Positions 7,714-15,906 of a stretch of DNA of 64,000 nucleotides are shown here, piece by piece. Position 1 is the first letter of the stretch; each line of letters begins with the position of its first letter. The translations under genes were made by a program, and so were the position numbers. The notes below the pieces were generated by a model. It ran no database searches, was not told the DNA's origin, and saw nothing but the letters and a program-made list of their open reading frames with translations. Origin of the DNA: Agromyces sp. Leaf222 (lineage in GTDB: Bacteria > Actinomycetota > Actinomycetes > Actinomycetales > Microbacteriaceae); contig NZ_LMKQ01000001.1 of NCBI RefSeq assembly GCF_001421565.1, forward strand, positions 3,040,935 to 3,104,934, in the 5' to 3' direction.

Positions 7714-8892
7714 ATGACCTTCGAGCCGCTCGCGAGCGACTTCTACTCGTACGAATCCCTCCTCACCGATCGCGAGAAGCAGGCCATCGCCGAGCTCCGC
7801 GCATGGCTCGAGGCCGACGTGAAGCCCATCGTCGGCGACCACTGGGAGCGCGCCGAGTTCCCCATGCAGATCGTGAAGCCGCTCGCCGAGCACGGCGTGC
7901 TCTCGTACGGCTGGGACGAGACGAAGCCGTTCGAGAACTCCGCCGTGTTCCGCGGGTTCGTGGCCATGGAGCTCGCCCGCGTCGATGCGTCGGTGGCCAC
8001 GTTCGTCGGCGTGCAGAACGGCCTCGCGACGGGCAGCATCAGCGTCTGCGGCTCGAAGGAGCAGCGCGACGAGTGGATCCCCAAGCTCGCGAGCGGCGAG
8101 GTGCTCGGCGCATTCGGCCTCACCGAGCCGCTCTCGGGATCCGACTCGGCGCAGGGCCTCCGCACCACGGCGAAGCGCGACGGCGACACCTGGGTGCTGA
8201 ACGGCGCGAAGCGCTGGATCGGCAACGCGACCTTCAGCGACATCACGATCATCTGGGCCAAGGACGTCGACGACAACCAGGTCAAGGGCTTCATCGTGCC
8301 CACCACGACGCCCGGCTACACGGCCACGAAGATCCAGGGCAAGATCAGCCTCCGCGCCGTGCAGAACGCCGACATCACGCTCGAGAACGTGGTCGTGCCC
8401 GAGTCGCTGCGCCTGGCGAACGCGAACTCCTTCCGCGACACCGCGAGCGTGCTGCGCCTGACCCGCGCCGAGGTCGCGTGGGCCGCGGTCGGCACCTCGA
8501 TCGGCGCCTACGAGGCGGCCGTGAAGTACGCCGGCGAGCGCGTGCAGTTCGGCAAGACCATCGGGTCGCACCAGTTGATCCAGGACCTCCTCGTGAAGAG
8601 CCTCGGCAACATCACCGCCTCGCTCGGCATGGTCGTTCGCGTCTCCGAGATGCTCGACCGCGGCGAACAGCGCGACGAGCACTCCGCCCTCGCGAAGGCC
8701 TACACGACCGCCCGCATGCGCGAGACCGTCGCCTGGGCCCGCGAGGCCTGCGGCGGCAACGGCATCACGCTCGAGTACGACGTCGCACGTTTCTTCGCCG
8801 ACGCCGAGGCCCTCTACTCCTACGAGGGCACGCGCGAGATGAACACGCTCATCGTCGGCCGCAAGATCACGGGCAGCGCCGCGTTCGTGTGA
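7714..8892 (+). CDS. Acyl-CoA dehydrogenase, glutaryl-CoA dehydrogenase-like
   Basis: This flavoenzyme of 392 residues belongs to the acyl-CoA dehydrogenase superfamily. It contains AFGLTEPLSGSD (FAD/substrate loop), WVLNGAKRWIGNA, RVQFGKTIGSHQLIQD, REACGGNGI and, near the C-terminus, YEGTREMNTLIVGRKITG. The glutamate of YEGT (about residue 371) aligns with the catalytic base of glutaryl-CoA dehydrogenases, and the overall pattern fits that subgroup better than short-chain enzymes. Substrate assignment is inference. It has a good ribosome-binding site, TTGGAG, about 6 nt before ATG 7714. The gene has no obvious link to polysaccharide synthesis. It is followed by a strong palindromic terminator. 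Confidence 0.88.
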   Translation: MTFEPLASDFYSYESLLTDREKQAIAELRAWLEADVKPIVGDHWERAEFPMQIVKPLAEHGVLSYGWDETKPFENSAVFRGFVAMELARVDASVATFVGVQNGLATGSISVCGSKEQRDEWIPKLASGEVLGAFGLTEPLSGSDSAQGLRTTAKRDGDTWVLNGAKRWIGNATFSDITIIWAKDVDDNQVKGFIVPTTTPGYTATKIQGKISLRAVQNADITLENVVVPESLRLANANSFRDTASVLRLTRAEVAWAAVGTSIGAYEAAVKYAGERVQFGKTIGSHQLIQDLLVKSLGNITASLGMVVRVSEMLDRGEQRDEHSALAKAYTTARMRETVAWAREACGGNGITLEYDVARFFADAEALYSYEGTREMNTLIVGRKITGSAAFV

Positions 8893-8929
8893 TCCGCGGG
8901 CGGGCGGGTCGCGCCCTCCACTCCTGAAC

Positions 8930-8985
8930 CACGACGGCGATCGGATGCCGCGGGCGAGCGTTCGCCCGCGGCATCCGTCGTTCAC
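8930..8985 (+). repeat. 56-bp direct repeat, left copy
   Basis: Aligning 8930-8985 with 14715-14770 gives 53 identical bases of 56; the differences are at 8935, 8939 and 8958. The unit holds a perfect palindrome and ends GTCGTTCAC in both copies. The two copies bracket the cassette 9193-14694 in direct orientation. A truncated third copy lies at 15812-15837. Whether this is a recombination site or a dispersed terminator family cannot be decided here. Confidence 0.75.
8942..8977. terminator. Perfect 16-bp stem hairpin after the acyl-CoA dehydrogenase gene
   Basis: CGGATGCCGCGGGCGA (8942-8957) pairs perfectly with 8962-8977 around a 4-base loop, with no T-tract, as in many actinobacterial terminators. 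It is the core of a 56-bp unit (8930-8985) that recurs at 14715-14770. Confidence 0.7.
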
Positions 8986-9073
8986 TTACCGTCCGCCGTC
9001 CCTCGGTACGCTCGCGCCCCGGGACCGATTCGAACGGCCGCCGACGCGCGGATCCCCGCGCGATCACCTCAGC

Positions 9074-9189
9074 TAAGATGTCGTCTCAATATGTGCGAGG
9101 GCCGCTCCGGCGGCCCTCGCAGAGTTATGCCCATTTTCGCGACGGCAACAAGGCCGTCGTACCGACCGTTCGTTCCTGGAGTTGACTGA
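9074..9189 (+). promoter_or_regulatory. Leader region of the HAD-GT4-GT gene: -10 box, two hairpins and a short upstream frame
   Basis: TAAGAT (9074-9079) is a plausible -10. Just downstream is a perfect 11-bp stem (9095-9105 with 9110-9120) and then a 7-bp stem (9140-9146 with 9153-9159). A 20-codon frame beginning ATG 9127 (MPIFATATRP...) ends with TGA at 9187-9189, three bases before GTG 9193. This could be an attenuator or a coupled leader peptide. Evidence is structural only. Confidence 0.35.
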
Positions 9190-9192
9190 GCT

Positions 9193-12100
9193 GTGGTGTC
9201 TTTCTCGATGAGGTCGTTGAGGCGGGGAGGTCCCACCACGACGGACGGACGCTTCAACCTTCGACAGCAGGTCTTCCGAGTCGATTGGATCGACGGCAAC
9301 TTCCGGTACGTCGTGTTCGGACGGCCGATCAGACATCTCTTCACGGACTCGAAGATCCTCGGCGGATATCTGCAGCTCCAAGAGTTCGAGGCGATGAACG
9401 GTCACGGCGCACGTCCTGACCGTCGTTCCTCGGATGCGGCCGAGAGCGCCGGCACGGCCGGCGTCCGGCCGTATTACGTCGACCCCGCAAGCCTGGAACG
9501 GTTGTCCGCTGACGACCTGTTCGCAGAACTGCAGCAGTACGACGTCATCTCGTTCGACATCTTCGACACGGCGCTCGTCCGCACTGTGGAGGCACCGAAC
9601 GACGTCTTCCGGATCATGGGCGCTCGACTCGGAATCGCCGACTTCCTCGAAATGCGGAAGAACGCCGAATCGCACCTGCGGAATGTCAAGAACCAGATGC
9701 AGGGCACTCGTGAAGTCGTGCTGAGCGAGATCTACGAGCTCATGGCCGACCGGCATGGCGCCGAGCCAAGCTGGGAGCGTCTCGAAGAGGATCTCGAAGT
9801 CGAGTTGTCGAGGCCGAACCCACAGGTGAAGGATGTCTACGACCGACTGCGTCATCTGGGCAAGCGGCTCGTGTTCACGAGCGACATGTACCTGCCGCTG
9901 AACGTCCTGGAACGGATGCTCGCTCGCAACGGGTACGAGGGATACGAGCGGCTCTATCTGTCGAACGAGTACGGGCTGCGGAAGGGCGACGGGACTCTGC
10001 AACGGGTCCTCCTCGACGAGTACACGCCTGAGCGTTCGATCGTGCACATCGGCGACAACCTCGACGCGGACGTCGTCAAGTCCGAAGCTGTCGGCCTGCC
10101 TGCGATCTTCAATCCTGATGTGCGCGTGTTCCGTCGGGAGCCGGACATGGACAGCCTCGCAGGCAGCTTCTATCGAGCGGTGGTCAACAACCACCTCGGC
10201 TCAGGAACCTGGTCGAAGGGCCTCCACTACACCCACGGCTTCCGCGTGGGCGGGATCCTGGCGCTCGGATACGTCGAGTTCCTCGAACGACTCGCGCAGG
10301 AGAAGTCGATCGACAAGATCCTCTTCTGTGGGCGCGATTGCGACGTCATCTCGCGGATCTATACGCGTCACTACGGCAGGGTCGAAAGCGCGTACATCGA
10401 TACATCGCGGTACGCGCAACTGGGAATCACCCTGGAGCAGAACTACCAGGAGTACATTCACCGTTCCTTCTTCAGGTGGCTCGGCGACTCCAACAACACG
10501 CGAACGATCGCGCAGGTCCTCACCGACACCGGGTTCGGTTACCTCGCTCCGCATCTGGAATCTGCCGACATCGAGCAGTACCTCTTCCCGGCTGGAGGCG
10601 ACCCGAACATCATCCGACGGCGCCTCGAGCAGTTCTTCTGGGACCATCGCGACCTCGTCGTGGAGCACAACCGTGTGGGCGTCGATGCGGCGAAGGCATA
10701 CTTCGCTCAGGCCATCGGGGATGCCAAGCGCATTCTGGTCGTGGACATCGGGTGGACGGGTACGTCCGCCATGACCCTGCGCAAGTTCTTCGCCGACTCC
10801 TTCCCCGAGGCCGGCTTGGAGGTGTTCGGTGCGCTGATGGGATCGAGCCGGTCGCGGGCCGCAACCGATGCGCTCTCCTCGGGGTTCCTGAGCGCGTACG
10901 TGCATTCGCCGCTCGCCAACATGGACCTGACGAGGTTCATGATGCCCGGAGGCCGCCAGCCAGTACGCAAGACCGATCTGCTGCACATGCCGCTGGAGTA
11001 CCTCTTCACCGAGCCCAAGGCTTCGACGACCGGCTACGCGTTCGACGCGAACGGCAATCCGACCGCGACTCGAGGCAACAACGCCCCGCATAACGTGGAG
11101 CAGATCCTCGAGATGCAGGACGGCATGCTCGACTTCGTCGATGTATTCCTCGAGTACTCGGCGGGTTTCGCTGAACACCGGTTTGTCTCGCCATACGTGG
11201 CCTTCAATCCGCTGAGAGGTGCGATCGAGAATCCGCAGTACAGCCACCGCGTCTACAAGGACTTCCACTACGACGCGGCGCCGACCCTCTTCGCGGAGGA
11301 TGTGACGTACGAGCGGTTCGGGACTCTCTTCGAGGCCGCCGGACAGATCCCGGTCACGGACGCACCCGAGCAGCCGTCTCACGACAGCCCTGAGGATGGG
11401 GCGGTTGCGGGCACCGGCCTCGGTCGCATCCTCTTCATCTCTCCGGAGATGATCCATGCAGGGGCGCCGCGAAGCCTCCTGCGCCTGTGCAAGGTCGCGG
11501 ACTCGCTCGGCTACGAGCCGGTCGTATGGACGACGAAACTCGGTCCGTTCGCGGAAGAGTTCGAGACCCACGGGTTCCCGGTGCATGTGGTCGACCCCGC
11601 CGATGTGACGGACAGCAAGATCAAAGAACTCACGGCCGCCGGCGTCCGGCTCGTCGTCAGCAATACGGTCGCCACCGACGCGTACGTGCGGCGGTTCGAG
11701 GGCAGGATCCCGCTGGTCTGGTACGTCCGCGAAGCCTCCAATCTGCCCGACTTCCTGCGGTCGAACCCAGAGCGTGCCGACACATTGCGGCGGAGCACCA
11801 GCATCTGCTGCGTGAGCGATTACGCGGCAGCGGCCATCGCCGAATTCGCGGACGGGCCGATCACCGTCGTGAAGAATGCCGTCGAGGATGTGTCGAAGCT
11901 CGCGCTCCCCTACGAGCCCCGGCGCGGCGGGCGGCACAAGTTCGTGCAGCTCGGCACGATCGAGCAGCGCAAGGGCTACGACCTGTTCGTGGCCGCCTAC
12001 AAGGCCATGCCGGAGGCCTACCGCGACCGCTCAGAGCTGCATTTCGCAGGTGGATTCATCAATTCGGGCACCAGTTTCGCCTCCTACGTTCTCGGTCAGG

Positions 12101-13500
12101 TGGAGCAGGAGGAGCACATCCATTACCACGGCCTCATCACCGGGGAACGTGCGAAGGTCGAACTGATGTCCCAGATGGATACGGTTGTCGTCGCGTCGCG
12201 TGACGAATCGTGCTCCCTCGTTGCGCTCGAAGGCACGATGCTCTCGAAACCGCTGATCGTGACCGAGAATGTGGGCGCCAAGTACGTGGTGACCCCGGAG
12301 AGTGGCCGCGTCGTCGCATCCGGTGAGATCGCGGCGCTCCGTGACGCGTACATGGCGATGATCGACGTGGACTCGCAAGCACTGTCGGACATGGGCGAGA
12401 CGTCGCGCCGCGCCTACGACCAGGCTGCGAGCATGGATGCGCACCGACGTGATCTCGCAGACCTCTTCAGCCGCAGGATCGCTGCGGGCCCGGGCCGGAA
12501 ACTGCCGCTGAGGGCCGTGCGACGGCGACCCACGCGGCGAATGGCCGGTGGACACGACCGGCCAGAACTGATCGTGTCGCTCACGTCGTTCCCTCAACGG
12601 ATCCCGCTCGTCGGCACTTGCGTGGATTCCTTGCTGGCGCAGACGACGAGAGCGGATGCCGTCATTCTGTGGCTCTCCGCAGACCAGTTCCCAGGTCGGG
12701 ACGCGGACCTCCCGGCAGAACTCCTGGCACGGGTCGGGGGTGCGTTCCGTATCGAATGGGTCGAGGGCAACCTGGGACCGCACAAGAAGTACTTCTATGC
12801 GGCGCAACGATATCCCCGAGCCCTCATCGTCACGGTGGACGACGACGCCGTCTACAGCCCCCATCTGCTTCGGAACCTCGTCGCGGGCCATGTCGAGCAG
12901 CCCCATGCCGTCATCAGCGATCGCGCCAACCTGGCCTTGTTCCGTCCGAACGGCGACTTCCGCTCGTACGACGGGTGGGCTTACAACGCCGGCCACCTCC
13001 GCGGCGCCCTCACATATCAGCTCTTGCCGACCGGTGTGGGCGGAGTGCTCTATCCGCCCGGAGCGATCCCCGCCGAGGCGTTCGATGTTCCCGCAATCGT
13101 CAAGACCTCGCTCTTCGCCGACGACCTGTGGCTCAAGGTGATGACCACCGCCAACGGGTATCCGGTGTGGATGCCGAAGGAGCGGTCGGGGTACCGGCTC
13201 ATCGAGGAAGCGCAAGAGTCTGCGCTCTGGCGGGCCAACGCCTTCCAGGGCCACAACGATGCCGCACTGGTGCGCGTCCTCGACCACTTCGAGCACGCGT
13301 TCGGCTCCCGAACCCAGCTCGTGAACCGTGTGCGGGGAATCGCAGCGTCGGGAGAGTTCGTCGGACCTCGGACAGCCGACTTCACGAGGCTCCTCACGGA
13401 GAAATCCGTTCGACGATCAGAGGCAGGTTCCCCGCCGCAGGGTACATTCGTATCTGGTCGCGCTGGCGACGCGATCGATCGGTTCGAGGCCGTGAACTAG
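9193..13500 (+). CDS. Large HAD-like / GT4 / GT-A fusion protein (1435 aa)
   Basis: Three parts are visible. Residues about 115-340 form a HAD-type phosphatase-like domain with the nucleophile motif SFDIFDTALVR (D122, D125), LVFTSDMYLPL, and IGDNLDADV (D289, D292, D294). Residues about 345-700 carry LFCGRDCDVISRIY and VVDIGWTGTSAM, a region that follows such HAD domains in capsule loci. Residues about 744-1100 are a GT4 glycosyltransferase (GRILFISPEMIHAG, VSNTVATDAYV, FVQLGTIEQRKGYDLF, SRDESCSLVALEG). Residues about 1125-1400 form a GT-A-like domain with VSLTSFPQRI and a DDD triad at 1216-1218. Start GTG 9193 is tentative; ATG 9208 or ATG 9391 are in frame. It probably builds a repeating unit or primes the chain with a dephosphorylation step. 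Function is inferred from domains only. Confidence 0.75.
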   Translation: MVSFSMRSLRRGGPTTTDGRFNLRQQVFRVDWIDGNFRYVVFGRPIRHLFTDSKILGGYLQLQEFEAMNGHGARPDRRSSDAAESAGTAGVRPYYVDPASLERLSADDLFAELQQYDVISFDIFDTALVRTVEAPNDVFRIMGARLGIADFLEMRKNAESHLRNVKNQMQGTREVVLSEIYELMADRHGAEPSWERLEEDLEVELSRPNPQVKDVYDRLRHLGKRLVFTSDMYLPLNVLERMLARNGYEGYERLYLSNEYGLRKGDGTLQRVLLDEYTPERSIVHIGDNLDADVVKSEAVGLPAIFNPDVRVFRREPDMDSLAGSFYRAVVNNHLGSGTWSKGLHYTHGFRVGGILALGYVEFLERLAQEKSIDKILFCGRDCDVISRIYTRHYGRVESAYIDTSRYAQLGITLEQNYQEYIHRSFFRWLGDSNNTRTIAQVLTDTGFGYLAPHLESADIEQYLFPAGGDPNIIRRRLEQFFWDHRDLVVEHNRVGVDAAKAYFAQAIGDAKRILVVDIGWTGTSAMTLRKFFADSFPEAGLEVFGALMGSSRSRAATDALSSGFLSAYVHSPLANMDLTRFMMPGGRQPVRKTDLLHMPLEYLFTEPKASTTGYAFDANGNPTATRGNNAPHNVEQILEMQDGMLDFVDVFLEYSAGFAEHRFVSPYVAFNPLRGAIENPQYSHRVYKDFHYDAAPTLFAEDVTYERFGTLFEAAGQIPVTDAPEQPSHDSPEDGAVAGTGLGRILFISPEMIHAGAPRSLLRLCKVADSLGYEPVVWTTKLGPFAEEFETHGFPVHVVDPADVTDSKIKELTAAGVRLVVSNTVATDAYVRRFEGRIPLVWYVREASNLPDFLRSNPERADTLRRSTSICCVSDYAAAAIAEFADGPITVVKNAVEDVSKLALPYEPRRGGRHKFVQLGTIEQRKGYDLFVAAYKAMPEAYRDRSELHFAGGFINSGTSFASYVLGQVEQEEHIHYHGLITGERAKVELMSQMDTVVVASRDESCSLVALEGTMLSKPLIVTENVGAKYVVTPESGRVVASGEIAALRDAYMAMIDVDSQALSDMGETSRRAYDQAASMDAHRRDLADLFSRRIAAGPGRKLPLRAVRRRPTRRMAGGHDRPELIVSLTSFPQRIPLVGTCVDSLLAQTTRADAVILWLSADQFPGRDADLPAELLARVGGAFRIEWVEGNLGPHKKYFYAAQRYPRALIVTVDDDAVYSPHLLRNLVAGHVEQPHAVISDRANLALFRPNGDFRSYDGWAYNAGHLRGALTYQLLPTGVGGVLYPPGAIPAEAFDVPAIVKTSLFADDLWLKVMTTANGYPVWMPKERSGYRLIEEAQESALWRANAFQGHNDAALVRVLDHFEHAFGSRTQLVNRVRGIAASGEFVGPRTADFTRLLTEKSVRRSEAGSPPQGTFVSGRAGDAIDRFEAVN

Positions 13501-13563
13501 CAGAGTCCTGCCTCCCAGTGCGCGGCCGGATGAGAGAGACCAACGTGATGGCAGGACGTCTGA

Positions 13564-14694
13564 ATGAGCACGAGTGAACGGATCCTCAACGACTTGGGGC
13601 GGTCGATCTTCGTCGACCCCGCCGACCCGCGTGCCACGGCACTCGCGGACTCGCGCGGTGATTTCAACCCCGGGTCTCTCGAGCTCTGGAATGCGTTGCT
13701 CTCGCTCGGCCCCGCCTGGGATCTCGCCGTCGACATCGGCGCGAACTACGGCGAGATGCTCGCCGGCAGCAAGGTGACTCCTGCATCACGCGTCGTGGCG
13801 ATCGAACCGAATCCGATCATCATGCCGCTATTGGCTCGGACATGCGCTGAGCTCTCGTTCGCGGTCGAGTTGGTCGAGAAGGTCCTCTCCGACGGAGAAG
13901 CCGGCGGCCTTTCGTTCGCGATCGACAACTCGTGGTCTGGCACGTCGCACATCGTCACGGGCGGAGAGAGCGTCGATCTCGACCGATTCCAGGTCATAAA
14001 CGTGGCATCGACGACCCTCGACGCACTTTTCCCTGCTGGCGCGGGTGCCGCTGTCATCAAGATCGATGTTGAGGGAGCGGAGGCGCAGGTGCTCCGTGGC
14101 GCCGAGCACTTCTTCGCTTCCTCGCAGCGGATCGCCGTCATGATGGAGATCTTCCACATGCCGGTGCAGGATCTGTGGGACCTTCAGAAGTCGCGCCCCT
14201 TCTACCTCTGGAATCGCGCTGCGGAGAAGCTGGTCGCCCTCGACGTGCGGAACGCGAACGAACTCGGTACCTTGCTCCACTCCGGCGAGTACTACCGTCA
14301 GGACGCCGTCATGCTGGCCGGCACGGGCGTCGAGTCATTCGACGCCGAGTTGCGTGCCCGCTTCGGCTCCACGCGCGACGCCGCGGAAAAGAAGGCCGCC
14401 GACGCTCGTCGTGAAGCTGACGACCGTGCCCGGACCCTCGCGGATATGAAGGCGGAGCTGGACGAGCGCGGCCGGGCGATCACGCGCCTGCGGGAACAGC
14501 TCACCGAGACGGAGCACGCACTCGTTCGCGCGAACGCCGAGCTCACCGAGCATTCACACCGCTCCGCGGCACTCGAGCGGGACCTGTCCGAGTCGAACGT
14601 TCGGCTCGAGATGTACCGGCGATCGCGAGCCCACCGGTTGGCGGCGTGGTACGTGAAGTCCGGTCGCGCGGTTCGACGACGTCTTCAGCGCTAG
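13564..14694 (+). CDS. FkbM-family methyltransferase with C-terminal coiled coil
   Basis: This 376-residue protein begins with an FkbM-type SAM-dependent methyltransferase domain: LAVDIGANYGEM (about 55-65) binds SAM, RVVAIEPNP follows at the second strand, and IKIDVEGAEAQVLRGAE (about 166-181) is the FkbM signature. Residues about 275-350 are highly charged and heptad-like (DAAEKKAADARREADD, ERGRAITRLREQLTE), a predicted coiled coil ending in a very basic tail. ATG 13564 has AGGA 7 nt upstream. It lies 63 bp after the 1435-residue fusion and is probably cotranscribed with it. FkbM enzymes usually make O-methyl ethers on sugars or polyketides. Here O-methylation of a glycan end is a reasonable guess. 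Confidence 0.82.
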   Translation: MSTSERILNDLGRSIFVDPADPRATALADSRGDFNPGSLELWNALLSLGPAWDLAVDIGANYGEMLAGSKVTPASRVVAIEPNPIIMPLLARTCAELSFAVELVEKVLSDGEAGGLSFAIDNSWSGTSHIVTGGESVDLDRFQVINVASTTLDALFPAGAGAAVIKIDVEGAEAQVLRGAEHFFASSQRIAVMMEIFHMPVQDLWDLQKSRPFYLWNRAAEKLVALDVRNANELGTLLHSGEYYRQDAVMLAGTGVESFDAELRARFGSTRDAAEKKAADARREADDRARTLADMKAELDERGRAITRLREQLTETEHALVRANAELTEHSHRSAALERDLSESNVRLEMYRRSRAHRLAAWYVKSGRAVRRRLQR

Positions 14695-14714
14695 ATCCGT
14701 CTCGTCGAGCCGAG

Positions 14715-14770
14715 CACGATGGCAATCGGATGCCGCGGGCGATCGTTCGCCCGCGGCATCCGTCGTTCAC
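14715..14770 (+). repeat. 56-bp direct repeat, right copy, containing a terminator-like hairpin
   Basis: This copy matches 8930-8985 at 53 of 56 positions. Its palindromic core, 14727-14742 paired with 14747-14762 around TCGT, is again perfect. It sits just after the FkbM methyltransferase stop codon and could end that transcript. Confidence 0.75.
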
Positions 14771-14791
14771 CGTTCGTTCGTCGTCTGCGAC

Positions 14792-14863
14792 TACCATGCA
14801 CGCATGCCCGCCATCGACGACCGCACCGGCTGCTCTCCCCGCTCCGGAGCGGGCCAATGGTGA
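14792..14863 (+). promoter_or_regulatory. -10 box and possible 19-aa leaderless leader peptide overlapping the next start
   Basis: TACCAT (14792-14797) is followed after 6 nt by ATG 14804. That frame encodes 19 residues (MPAIDDRTGC...) and stops at TGA 14861-14863, overlapping the methyltransferase start ATG 14857. The arrangement suits translational coupling. It is not proven that the short frame is translated. Confidence 0.35.
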
Positions 14864-15723
14864 AGTTCCTCCGTCGACGCACGTCGAACGCCGACCGCCT
14901 CGACCAGGTGGTCGCCTCGATCGAGGCGCTGCGCGCCGAGCTCGGCGAGGTGCACGGCCGCCTCGCCGACATCGAGCGATCCATCGCCGCGCTGCCCATG
15001 CGCGAGCTGAAGGAGCTTCGCGAGTCGACGCTGCCGACCGTCGTCTCCTCGCTGCGCCGAGCCATCACGCGCGCCGACCTCAACGGTTACGAACAGCTGA
15101 TCGCGTGGACCGAACTGCGCGAGCACCTCGACCCGGCCGCACCGTTCATGCCGCCGCTCCGGGACTGGGCTGCCTCGCCCGACGCGCTGCGCGTGCTCGT
15201 GCGGTACGTCGACGAGACGCGACCGACGCTCGTCGTCGAATGCGGCAGCGGGTCGTCGTCGGTCTGGCTCGGCTATTCGGTGCAACGCGTGGGCGGACGA
15301 CTCGTCGCACTCGAGCACGACGCCGGCTACGCCGAGCGCTCGCGGCGGCTCGTCGCCGAGCACGGCCTCGGCGATGTGGTCGACGTGCGCCTCGCCCCAC
15401 TCGAACCGTGGCGCCCGGAGCCGGATGCGCCGTCGCAGCCCTGGTACGCCGCGGCGGCACTCGCCGACCTCGACGGCATCGGCCTGGTGTTCGTCGACGG
15501 CCCTCCGGCCGCGACGGGGCCCCATGCCCGCTATCCCGCCGTCCCGTCGCTGCTGGCCCGCTGCGTGCCCGGCGCGCGATTCGTGCTCGACGATGCGGCC
15601 CGCGATGAGGAGCGCGAGCTCGGCGAACGCTGGCTCGCCGAGAATCCGAGCCTCGGCTTCGAGCGCCTGACGGCTGAGAAGGGCCTCGACGTGTTCACCG
15701 TCGGCGGGGGCACTCGTCGGTGA
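14857..15723 (+). CDS. Class I SAM-dependent methyltransferase with N-terminal coiled coil
   Basis: The protein is 288 residues long. Residues about 12-65 form a predicted coiled coil (LDQVVASIEALRAEL, LADIERSIAAL). The methyltransferase fold follows: LVVECGSGSSSVWLGY is the SAM-binding loop, RLVALEHDAGYAERSR the acidic second-strand motif, and GLVFVDGPPAATG plus RFVLDDAARDEE the later strands. ATG 14857 has GGAG 7 nt upstream. It stands alone between repeat copies at 14715-14770 and 15812-15837. The substrate is unknown; surface polysaccharide is the contextual guess. It shares the methyltransferase-plus-coil design with three other genes in the window but not the FkbM sequence motifs. Confidence 0.8.
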   Translation: MVKFLRRRTSNADRLDQVVASIEALRAELGEVHGRLADIERSIAALPMRELKELRESTLPTVVSSLRRAITRADLNGYEQLIAWTELREHLDPAAPFMPPLRDWAASPDALRVLVRYVDETRPTLVVECGSGSSSVWLGYSVQRVGGRLVALEHDAGYAERSRRLVAEHGLGDVVDVRLAPLEPWRPEPDAPSQPWYAAAALADLDGIGLVFVDGPPAATGPHARYPAVPSLLARCVPGARFVLDDAARDEERELGERWLAENPSLGFERLTAEKGLDVFTVGGGTRR

Positions 15724-15806
15724 CGGCCTCGGCACGACCCGGGTCGCACAAGCCACGACGGTGCAGGCATGTGGCGGCCGGCACCCGCCGAGGCGGCGGG
15801 CTGGTA

Positions 15807-15837
15807 CGGGCGTTCGCCCGCGGCATCCGTCGTCCAC
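15807..15837 (+). repeat. Truncated third copy of the palindromic repeat
   Basis: Bases 15812-15837 match the right arm and tail of the 56-bp repeat (25 of 26 against 8960-8985). The left arm is lost, leaving only a 6-bp stem CGGGCG/CGCCCG at 15807-15820. Confidence 0.6.
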
Positions 15838-15860
15838 GGGTTTCGTTCCGATCGCCCGAC

Positions 15861-15866
15861 TAAGAT
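15861..15866 (+). promoter_or_regulatory. -10 element of the acyltransferase-SGNH gene
   Basis: TAAGAT lies 40 nt before ATG 15907 and repeats the hexamer seen upstream of the 1435-residue fusion gene. No convincing -35 box is visible. Confidence 0.35.
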
Positions 15867-15906
15867 CCCAGAGGCCGTTGAAGTACAACCGGCCGGACTG
15901 AGAGTG

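Noticed and set aside
9069..10194. Minus-strand frames opposite the start of the giant fusion gene
   Set aside because: They would overlap the HAD domain, which has conserved catalytic motifs on the plus strand. No ribosome-binding site or family motif is visible.
15812..15837. Mobile element end or CRISPR repeat
   Set aside because: Only three related copies occur, with unequal large spacing and no transposase or cas gene nearby. A palindromic terminator-like repeat explains the pattern better.
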